Below the pieces are notes generated by a model that was given only the letters and a program-made list of their open reading frames with translations, did not search any database and was not told the origin of the DNA. The position numbers and the translations under genes are program-made. From an uncultured Macellibacteroides sp. (GTDB taxonomy: Bacteria; Bacteroidota; Bacteroidia; Bacteroidales; Tannerellaceae), in the NCBI RefSeq assembly GCF_963667135.1, contig NZ_OY762974.1, forward strand, positions 930,001-994,000: a DNA stretch of 64,000 bases, given 5' to 3'. How positions within the stretch are numbered: the first letter of the stretch is position 1; each line of letters begins with the position of its first letter. Shown here one piece after another: positions 56,363 through 64,000 of this stretch.

Positions 56363-59300
56363 TCATCTTTTTTTACGGTATTGTTGAGGTGTTATTCCAA
56401 ATTGATTTTTAAAACAACGGCTAAAATAGGCTGGAGAAGAAAAGCCCAACGAATAAGCCACTTCGGCTATTGTAGAATTTTCTTCTCGTAATAGAATCAT
56501 TCCCTTACTCATTTTCAAATGTAAGATATAATCATTGGGAGTCATTCCGGTAATTGCCTTTACTTTATGAAAAAGGCTGGTACGCCCGATCCCCATTTCC
56601 TTGCACCATTCAGACACATCGAAAGAGACGTTTTCGAAATTATCCTGAATTATTTTTTCCGAATGCTCCAGAAAAAGCTGATCGTTACTGTTTGTTGCAA
56701 GTTCAACTTTATCAAACTCCTGATGTTCAGAATATTTTTGAGATAAATCCTTTCTGCTTTTAACAAGATTATTACATTTTAAAAACAGAAGTTCAATATT
56801 GAATGGCTTAACAATATAGTCGTCTGCCCCACATTTTACACCTTCAATATGTTGCTCTATTGAAGTCTGTGTGGTTAATAAAACGATTGGAATATGGAAT
56901 GTATCAATGTGAGACTTTAAACGGGAACACATTTCAATTCCGGAAAGTCTAGGCATCTTTACATCACTGATAATAATATCCGGTTTTTCGTCTTTCGCCA
57001 GTTCCAGCCCTTCCGCTCCGTTCTTTGCTTCTAGTACATCATACACCGGCGAAAAGGTTTCTTTTAAAAGCTGACGTAGATCATCATCATCTTCAACCAG
57101 CAACATTCTGTATCTTCTGCTTTCAGAATTTACGGAAATATCATCCGGAATATAAGAAGCAACCTGTCCATACGAAAGAGACCCTGCTATATCTTGTTGT
57201 TGATCCCCGTCGAGCTGATCTGCTGTGAAATGTTTATCACCGGACAATAATTTAACGGACAAAACAGTTCCGTTGTCATCTTTGTAAATCGACAATGTTC
57301 CTTTATGCAACTCCACAATTCCTTTACCCAGAGCCAATCCTATACCGCTACCTGGCAAATTGGGATCTGAAGCAAATGTGTCGGACTGATAGAAAGAGTC
57401 GAATATCCCTTCCAATACATTATCTTCCAACATCGACTCTTTGATAAACACCTTAACTTCTGCAAAGCCCTTTTTTTGCTCCAAAATCAATCTTATCTCT
57501 CCGGGAGTTACAGAGAATTTAAATGCACTCGACAGCAGATTATAAAATACCTTTTGCATTTGAATCTGATCAAACCACAATATTACCTCTTCATTCGCAT
57601 GTTCAAACAGATATCGGATTTGTTTTTCCTTTGCATATTCAGTAAAAGAAGTGAAAATTTCATTCAGAAATGCCGCAATATCATGCGAATCGACTTTTAA
57701 GTCAAACCGATCTTGTTCTAATTTCCGAAAATCAAGAAGTTCGGTTATTAAGTCCTGCATACGCAGAGATTGTTTCCTAATTTTCTCTATCTTGTTCTTG
57801 TTGCCAGAAGAAAGATCTTGCTGCAACAACCTGTCTGCCTGACCGGAAATAAGCATTAACGGTGTCCGGAACTCATGAGATATATTCGTAAAAAACTCAA
57901 GTTTCTTTTGGTTTAGCTCCTCTATCCTTACATTTTCCCGTTGCTCCATTTCCAGAGAAGCTTGTAACAATGCTTTTCCTTTATTAAAACGGACATACCA
58001 GAAAAGTAAAGAAAAAAGAAGAAACGCATATACAAAGTAAGCTGGTATGGAGGCCCAAAACGGAGCGGAAACAATTATTTCGAGCGAAATCATTTTTGAA
58101 GGATTAGCAAGTTCCCGAACCCTCAATATATAATTTCCCGGAGGTAAAGAGGTATAGGTAATAGTTTGATAATCTGTGCTAGTCCAAAATTCATCCAATC
58201 CATCCATCTTATATTCATAACGGCAATTATATGATGACGAATAGTTCGAAGAAGCAAATGTCACATTAATCGTATTCTGATTATAAGCAAGTTTGATCTT
58301 AGTTGTATAAGCAAAACCCTTATTCAATATTCCATCAGCACTGGGATCGATCATTTTATTATTTACAGAAAGAGAAGAAAAATATAAATTATAATCATTC
58401 TGTTCGTCATTTAGATCGTCTTCCATAAAAGACATCATTCCGTAAATTCCTCCTACATAAATCTTGCCGGATGTAGGCGACACAAATAATCCACAATCAC
58501 CACTCAAAGCTTTCAATGGCAAAAAATCCGTTAAGCGAATATGTTTCGAAGAATGTTTGCGAACATCAAGCAGTGATATCCCTTTATCTGAAGTAAGTAA
58601 CAATTTTCCGTTTTTCGTAAATTCCATATTGTAGCAGACATCGCTTAACAACATGTGGTTTTCTTTAGTATAAGGTTTGAAAGTATCTTTATCAAAATCA
58701 TACTCTAGCAATCCCGATTTTAGGGTCGCAAAAAATAACCCATCTTTTTGGTTTCCACAAATTGCACGTACAGCACTTGGGATAACACTTCCCTGCTCGA
58801 GTCCGCTGCCATAATTTCTGAGTATTTTTTTATTTTTCAAATCCACGGTAAATAAACCTTTTTTCATTGATGATACCCATAATACTTCGCGGTTGTCCAC
58901 ATGGATAACCCGAATTATCCCTTTGCATTCATTTTGTAATTTGACCTCATCAAACAGAGGAGTTATTATCTGAGATTCTTTGTCCATTTTGAAAATACCA
59001 TCCTGAGTCAACAAAATCAGGTAGTTTTTATACGAGACAATCTCTTCCACTATTTTCTCATGAATAGAGGAGAGTATAGGTGATTTAATTGTATGGAATT
59101 TTTGACTCTTTAAATCTAAATAGGATAATCCATCCATATATACACCTAAATACAACCGGTTATATTCTTTATCGAACCAGACCGATCTGATTTTATTATG
59201 TGTTAATCCGTTCGTCCCTTTCTTAAAGTGTTCTACTAACGCTGAATTCTTATGAATAACATTCAATCCACTCCCTTCGGTCGCAATGTATAATGACCCG

Positions 59301-60328
59301 TTTAAATCTTCTGTCATGGAGCCAATTACAGCTCCGTGTAAATTCGCTGAAACACGATCATTGCTTGGCAGAAAAGAATAATAATTTGTTTTTGTATTAA
59401 AAAAGCGGACCTCACCGTAATACGACCCAATCCACAATGTACCTTGCTTATCTGAAAAAAGAGAAAAAATTGTAGATTCGGGCAACAATGGTTTTTCGAC
59501 TTGAACAACTTCTCCTTTATCACCTTTAATCTCGAGTGAATACAAGCCAGACAAAGTTCCAACCCAAATATTGCCATTGCTATCTTCTTGAAAACAATAG
59601 ATATCAGAATCAATATAAGAGAAATCATCAGTCATTTTCAAAAGTACGTGTTTAACTTCTCCGTTTGATAAAATCCGATGTATCTGTTTAGACTTACTGC
59701 CAATCCACAAGCAACTATTCGAGTCCAGATACAAGCATGATATACTTTCATTTTCAAACATTCTTATTGATTGTTCCGGATTCTTTATGCTGACTTTATA
59801 AAGTCCGCCTGTAGTTCCTAACCAAAAAATTCCATTGCCGGCACTCTGAATAGATTTAATAATATGCTCCGGATTCGGCAAAGATGCAATTAAACGATTA
59901 ACGGTGGCTTTGGAATCGTAATAATACAATTTATTATCGTTTGCATAAAAAAGAGAATCGCCTGTACAGTATAAAGCATTTGATTGAATCCCGGGAAGAG
60001 TGAAGCGTTCACGCACTAAATCAAATTGGACCAGTTGATTTTCGGCCAGAAAAAACAGATTTGAAGAGTTGTCTCCGCAAATAGCATGTATATTGCTATC
60101 TTCTATTTCGCTAAAATATTCGGAGAGTCTATATACTTTTACATTAGTGCCATCAAATTGATTCAGTGCATCATTTCCAAACCACATTCTTCCAACCCCA
60201 TCCTGCCATATAGAAATTGCCGATGCCTGTGAAAGCCCCTGGATGGTCCCTAATGTGTTAAAATTTATATCTTTTGCAGTAGCAAATAAAGAAAACAAAC
60301 TAAACAAAAATAAAAGAAATGGTCTCAT
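56363..60328 (-). CDS. Hybrid two-component regulator (HTCS), degenerate kinase
   Basis: 1321 residues from the ATG at 60326-60328, chosen because the signal peptide (RPFLLFLFSLFSLFATAKD) then starts at the N-terminus. Periplasmic Reg_prop beta-propeller repeats (GRMWFGN, NIWVGTLSGLYSLE, TLWIGSYYGEV) and a Y_Y_Y domain precede a membrane helix (~750-775). The kinase has the phospho-acceptor His in FFTNISHEFRTPLML (~817), but the ATP-binding lobe has NLLSSAFKF for NLLSNAxKF and lacks the DxGxG box (FIKESMLEDNVLEGIF). The receiver (IIISDVKMPRLSG, Asp ~1118) and an AraC-type DNA-binding end are intact. It probably regulates the divergent susC-like gene. Confidence 0.9.
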   Translation of the reverse strand: MRPFLLFLFSLFSLFATAKDINFNTLGTIQGLSQASAISIWQDGVGRMWFGNDALNQFDGTNVKVYRLSEYFSEIEDSNIHAICGDNSSNLFFLAENQLVQFDLVRERFTLPGIQSNALYCTGDSLFYANDNKLYYYDSKATVNRLIASLPNPEHIIKSIQSAGNGIFWLGTTGGLYKVSIKNPEQSIRMFENESISCLYLDSNSCLWIGSKSKQIHRILSNGEVKHVLLKMTDDFSYIDSDIYCFQEDSNGNIWVGTLSGLYSLEIKGDKGEVVQVEKPLLPESTIFSLFSDKQGTLWIGSYYGEVRFFNTKTNYYSFLPSNDRVSANLHGAVIGSMTEDLNGSLYIATEGSGLNVIHKNSALVEHFKKGTNGLTHNKIRSVWFDKEYNRLYLGVYMDGLSYLDLKSQKFHTIKSPILSSIHEKIVEEIVSYKNYLILLTQDGIFKMDKESQIITPLFDEVKLQNECKGIIRVIHVDNREVLWVSSMKKGLFTVDLKNKKILRNYGSGLEQGSVIPSAVRAICGNQKDGLFFATLKSGLLEYDFDKDTFKPYTKENHMLLSDVCYNMEFTKNGKLLLTSDKGISLLDVRKHSSKHIRLTDFLPLKALSGDCGLFVSPTSGKIYVGGIYGMMSFMEDDLNDEQNDYNLYFSSLSVNNKMIDPSADGILNKGFAYTTKIKLAYNQNTINVTFASSNYSSSYNCRYEYKMDGLDEFWTSTDYQTITYTSLPPGNYILRVRELANPSKMISLEIIVSAPFWASIPAYFVYAFLLFSLLFWYVRFNKGKALLQASLEMEQRENVRIEELNQKKLEFFTNISHEFRTPLMLISGQADRLLQQDLSSGNKNKIEKIRKQSLRMQDLITELLDFRKLEQDRFDLKVDSHDIAAFLNEIFTSFTEYAKEKQIRYLFEHANEEVILWFDQIQMQKVFYNLLSSAFKFSVTPGEIRLILEQKKGFAEVKVFIKESMLEDNVLEGIFDSFYQSDTFASDPNLPGSGIGLALGKGIVELHKGTLSIYKDDNGTVLSVKLLSGDKHFTADQLDGDQQQDIAGSLSYGQVASYIPDDISVNSESRRYRMLLVEDDDDLRQLLKETFSPVYDVLEAKNGAEGLELAKDEKPDIIISDVKMPRLSGIEMCSRLKSHIDTFHIPIVLLTTQTSIEQHIEGVKCGADDYIVKPFNIELLFLKCNNLVKSRKDLSQKYSEHQEFDKVELATNSNDQLFLEHSEKIIQDNFENVSFDVSEWCKEMGIGRTSLFHKVKAITGMTPNDYILHLKMSKGMILLREENSTIAEVAYSLGFSSPAYFSRCFKNQFGITPQQYRKKR

Positions 60329-60789
60329 ATGCGAGTATTTTATTACGGCACTCATACTTAAGAATGCACAAAAGTAGTAAAATAATTCACATTGCAACCG
60401 ATCTCTTAAGTCCTAAGAAACAAGGTACTATAAATATCGTACGTTAACATAGCAAAATCGTACACCGAACCAGAATCATTCACTATCGACAAATTGTATA
60501 ACATACAAGAACACACCTATCATACTTTTGTAAGCAAATCACAAAAATGCAATATCAATATAAACGGATGTTAATAAAATCCGGTGATCAATTAACAGAT
60601 CTGATTCATTTTTAAATTGAATTCATTGTATTGCATGATGCCACTAAAATAAATCACATAAAAAAACAGCAGTTCTTACAATCAAAAATAAAGAATTGAC
60701 AGATAGAAAAAACAATAATCAAAATTAAGTTAACAAGACCAAAAGTTAACAGCTGTTGGTCTAAATCATAAACATTAAAAAAATCCAGT
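60329..60789. other. Divergent regulatory region between HTCS and susC-like gene
   Basis: About 460 bases with no gene. ATCGTAC occurs twice (60436-60442 and 60457-60463), 21 bases apart, as for a two-turn regulator site. TACTTTTG at 60523-60530 resembles a -7 box for the susC-like gene, leaving a long leader; no good -33 partner was found. Confidence 0.4.
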
Positions 60790-63700
60790 ATGACGAAAAC
60801 GTTTAAAACGGGCAAATTAATTGTACTAGCTTGTGCATTGAGCTCTTTAGGAGTCTTGCATGCAGAGTTGACACCAATTAAGCAGAGTACCGATGTTGCG
60901 CAGCAACGAAGTAAAGTTACAGGAACTGTTGAGGATGCATTAGGTTCTGTTGCAGGTGCATCAGTTATTATTAAGGGATCTACCAATGGGGTAATTACCG
61001 ATTTGAATGGAAATTTCACTCTCGAAGGAGTAAATAAAGGACAAACTATTCAGATATCTTTTATAGGTTATATCTCGCAGGAGATAAAATATGAAGGACA
61101 ATCTAGTTTGCGAATTGTATTAGTAGAAGATGCACAGAAAATCAGTGAAGTTGTGGTAACAGCTCCGATTGGTGTACAACGTCAACCCAAGGCCCTTGGT
61201 TATTCTGTAAGTGCCATCACCTCTAAACAGTTAACAGAATCCGGAAGTACTAACTTTGCTTCAGCCATGTATGGTAAAGCTGCCGGTGTAAAAGTTACAA
61301 CCGCCCCCGGGGGTGCAAGTAGTGCTGTTAATGTTCAGATCCGTGGTATTAACTCCTTAAACTATAACCAACAGCCTCTTTATGTGGTTGATGGGGTTAT
61401 GATCCGTAACGACGGACAAAACGGGGCCACGGGTGCCAACAATAACAACTACTGGGACGACCAGCGTATCCGTGGTAACGGTATTTTGGATATCAACCCC
61501 GAAGACATTGAATCGTTAACTGTGTTGAAAGGTGCAAGTGCGACAGCCTTATATGGTTCTGATGCTGCCAGTGGTGTAGTTGTTATCTCTACCAAGAAAG
61601 GAACCAAAGGCGGAGGTCTTGGCATCGATTTCAACTATAATATTATGGCTGAAAAGGTTGCTTTCCTTCCTAAATATCAAAACACGTACGGTCCGGGATA
61701 CGACAGAGCAAACAATGTTGCCTCCGGTGCTACCGCAGAAGGATGGATTGCCGACACTTCTTCACCAAGCGGATACAGACCTTTCTTCCGCGCTTACGGA
61801 AACTTCGGACCTAAGATGGAAGGTCAGGATGTAATGTGGTGGGATGGCTCTGTACGTTCGTACTCAGCACAACCTGACAACTATGCGGGCATCTATCAGA
61901 CAGGTTTCACATCAAATGCCAACCTTGCACTTTCAAATCAGACAGATAAGCTAAACTATCGTTTATCCTATTCTCGTCTGGATTACAAGGGTACTCAAAG
62001 AGGCAGTAATTCTCAAAAGAATACCTTCAATTTAAACAGTACCATTAAGTTGGCCGACAATGTTTCAATTGACGCTATCGCTTCGTATGTTAATACATAT
62101 ACAGAAAATCGTCCGTATCAGTTAGGACAGGTTTTGGGTTCGTATGGTGGATTCTTTAGCCGTGCCGAAGATATGGATGTTATGCTTGATAAGTATAAAA
62201 CCTCAAACGGATATAAATATGTTACCTATGATCATCCGGAACGTTCGGACGAAGCATTTAAATATAACATCCGTGCAACCAACTTGCTTGATTTCTTCTG
62301 GCAACAGTTAAGAAATAAATACGAAGAAAATGAAGATCGTTTGATTTCAAGTGTTACATTAAACTGGAGTATACTTGACCACTTAAAATTCAGAGGAAGA
62401 ATTGGTAATGACTACACTGGCATTACAACTGAAAACAAACAGTTCAACGAATATTCTACTGCATTTAATTCAACAAGCTCAAGTACAGGAGGATATACAA
62501 CAGCGAAGGGTATTTATAAAGTATTCTATGGCGACGCTTTGTTAACATGGGACGGTAAGGTTGGAGAAAAACTGGGATATTCTGTTAGTGCAGGTTATCA
62601 GGGTCGTTCCGAAGAATACAAAGATCAGTCAACATCAACAAAAAATGGTTTGATTACTGAAAATTGGTTTTCACTTAGCAACTCTTACGGCATTCTGAAT
62701 GCAAGTGCTAAAAGACAAGAGCTTTTAAAATATGCTTATCTGGGAATTCTTAATTTAAGCTACAGTGACTATCTGTTTTTGGAAGCCACAGCTCGTAAAG
62801 AGTATTCTTCTACGCTTCCTCCTAAAAACAACAATTACTTCTACCCTTCTGTAAATGGTAGTTTTGTTTTCTCTGATGCATTTACAATGCCCGAAGCGAT
62901 CAGCTACGGAAAAGTAAGAGCATCATACGGTATCGTGGGTAACGCTGCTCCGATGTATGTATCCAATGTATCTTATACACAGGATGCTTTACAATCAATC
63001 AACGGATCGGTTGCTGCGTTGGCTCTTTCTTCTTCGTATGGTAACAACAACCTGAAGGCAGAAACGAAGTATGAACGTGAACTTGGTTTGGAAATGAAGT
63101 TCCTCGAAGATCGTATCGGATTCGACATCAGCTACTATGACAATGTGGTGAAAGACCAGATTATGGATTTATCTACAGCTGCCTCTGTTGGTGCAACAAG
63201 TCAGATTGTAAACGTAGGGGAGATCGCAAGTAATGGTCTGGAATTGGCTTTAAATGCAACTCCAGTACGAGGAACAGTTCATTGGTCAACTCGCTTTAAC
63301 ATAGGCTTTAACAAATCCAAAGTAAACAAACTTGCTACAGGGGTACCTCAGCTTATATTTTATGACGCAGAACAATCGGCTATACGCGTTGTAGCCAAAG
63401 AAGGCGAAGACCTGGGTAATATTTACGTTTACGATCGTGCTAAGAATGAAAATGGAGATCTTTTGATCAATGACGATGGATACTATGTTATTGACAAGTC
63501 AAAGTATGTTAAGGTCGGAAATATTATGCCGAAAGCTACAGGTGGGTGGTCAAATACAATCATGTATAACAATCTATCTCTTGACTTTACCCTTGACTAC
63601 CGCTTTGGTGGTAAGATGGTTTCGACCCCAACCAAGTATGCAACGGGTGCCGGTATGTTTGAGAATACAATGAAATACCGTGATGCGGAACATGGAGGAC

Positions 63701-64000
63701 TCACATTTACTGACGATTACGGTACCTGGAATGATGGTGTATTACTAAATGGTGTAAATGCGAATACAGGAGCTAAGAACACAAAAGTAATTGGTGCCGC
63801 TGATTATTATATGAATACATATGGTTGGGGATACGATGCATGGAATGAAGATGGAGCCATTTTTGACAACAGCTTTATCAAAATGCGTGAAATATCTCTT
63901 GCTTACCGCGTTCCTTCTAAGGTAACCAGCAAGCTTGGATTAAACAACCTTCGCGTATCTGTAATCGGTCGTAACCTGTTCTATGTATGGAAAACTTTGG
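60790..64000 (+). CDS. SusC/RagA-type TonB-linked outer membrane protein, partial
   Basis: The frame is open from the ATG at 60790 to the window end, so about 1070 residues are visible and the C-terminus is missing. The signal peptide (KLIVLACALSSLGVLHA) is followed by a carboxypeptidase-regulatory-like domain (TGTVEDALGSVAGASVIIKG, ITDLNGNFTLEGV), then a plug domain (YGKAAGVKVTTAPGGASSA, VQIRGINSLNYNQQPLYVVD, LYGSDAASGVVVISTKKGTK) and a beta-barrel. SusC-like proteins import glycans or peptides with a SusD partner, expected just outside the window. The substrate is unknown. The HTCS gene divergent to it probably controls it. Confidence 0.93.
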   Translation, partial: MTKTFKTGKLIVLACALSSLGVLHAELTPIKQSTDVAQQRSKVTGTVEDALGSVAGASVIIKGSTNGVITDLNGNFTLEGVNKGQTIQISFIGYISQEIKYEGQSSLRIVLVEDAQKISEVVVTAPIGVQRQPKALGYSVSAITSKQLTESGSTNFASAMYGKAAGVKVTTAPGGASSAVNVQIRGINSLNYNQQPLYVVDGVMIRNDGQNGATGANNNNYWDDQRIRGNGILDINPEDIESLTVLKGASATALYGSDAASGVVVISTKKGTKGGGLGIDFNYNIMAEKVAFLPKYQNTYGPGYDRANNVASGATAEGWIADTSSPSGYRPFFRAYGNFGPKMEGQDVMWWDGSVRSYSAQPDNYAGIYQTGFTSNANLALSNQTDKLNYRLSYSRLDYKGTQRGSNSQKNTFNLNSTIKLADNVSIDAIASYVNTYTENRPYQLGQVLGSYGGFFSRAEDMDVMLDKYKTSNGYKYVTYDHPERSDEAFKYNIRATNLLDFFWQQLRNKYEENEDRLISSVTLNWSILDHLKFRGRIGNDYTGITTENKQFNEYSTAFNSTSSSTGGYTTAKGIYKVFYGDALLTWDGKVGEKLGYSVSAGYQGRSEEYKDQSTSTKNGLITENWFSLSNSYGILNASAKRQELLKYAYLGILNLSYSDYLFLEATARKEYSSTLPPKNNNYFYPSVNGSFVFSDAFTMPEAISYGKVRASYGIVGNAAPMYVSNVSYTQDALQSINGSVAALALSSSYGNNNLKAETKYERELGLEMKFLEDRIGFDISYYDNVVKDQIMDLSTAASVGATSQIVNVGEIASNGLELALNATPVRGTVHWSTRFNIGFNKSKVNKLATGVPQLIFYDAEQSAIRVVAKEGEDLGNIYVYDRAKNENGDLLINDDGYYVIDKSKYVKVGNIMPKATGGWSNTIMYNNLSLDFTLDYRFGGKMVSTPTKYATGAGMFENTMKYRDAEHGGLTFTDDYGTWNDGVLLNGVNANTGAKNTKVIGAADYYMNTYGWGYDAWNEDGAIFDNSFIKMREISLAYRVPSKVTSKLGLNNLRVSVIGRNLFYVWKTL

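Overview
The window comes from a member of the Bacteroidota, most likely Bacteroidales (inference; a Parabacteroides or Tannerellaceae-like genome would fit). The evidence is a SusC-type TonB-linked porin start next to a hybrid two-component sensor, several TlpA and 6-bladed beta-propeller lipoproteins with Bacteroidetes-style lipoboxes, promoters of the TTTG-N19..21-TAnnTTTG type, and the block rimP-nusA-infB-cvpA-sufBCD. No Shine-Dalgarno pattern stands out before most genes.

Layout. (1) 1-8.7 kb, minus strand: exported proteins and two small enzymes (a DUF2927-like lipoprotein cut by the window edge, two TlpA-type thioredoxin proteins, a TraB/GumN protein, two beta-propeller lipoproteins, a nitrilase-superfamily hydrolase and a DJ-1/PfpI protein). 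(2) 8.9-30.65 kb, AT-rich and almost all minus strand: an accessory island that reads as a defence island. It holds a tight operon of RES-domain protein, Ser/Thr kinase, a 57-residue protein and a PIN-like nuclease; a small secreted protein and a membrane-anchored TPR protein; a giant sacsin-like ATPase with a DUF3883 nuclease-like end; a HEPN-type protein; a Gabija pair (gajA, gajB) with a broken XRE regulator directly before gajA; and a DUF4917 gene with a nonsense codon plus its 104-residue partner. IS66-family scars separate these units. (3) 30.65-31.74 kb: about 1.1 kb without an intact gene but with a large nested palindrome and two further hairpins. (4) 31.74-56.2 kb: core chromosome with visibly higher GC content: a BtuFCD/FecBCD-type importer divergent from a precorrin-2 C20-methyltransferase, tRNA-Arg(CCT), recO, a DUF2721 gene, two identical tRNA-Glu(TTC) genes flanking rpsT, gyrB, a C26-M19 fusion enzyme, an M28 peptidase, sufE, rnhB, sufS, a GH13 amylase, sufD-C-B, cvpA, infB, nusA and rimP. 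(5) 56.3-64 kb: a hybrid two-component regulator whose kinase domain looks degenerate, divergent from a susC-like gene that runs off the window.

The most interesting unit for follow-up is the four-gene RES-kinase-57aa-PIN operon (8910-13294). It pairs a predicted NAD+-attacking domain and a nuclease-like domain with a eukaryotic-type kinase, and I do not recognise it as a named system. Gabija is a known system. The sacsin/DUF3883, HEPN and DUF4917 units are plausible defence genes by domain content and neighbourhood only. Repeated IS66 ends, most in one orientation, are a likely cause of gene gain and loss in this island.
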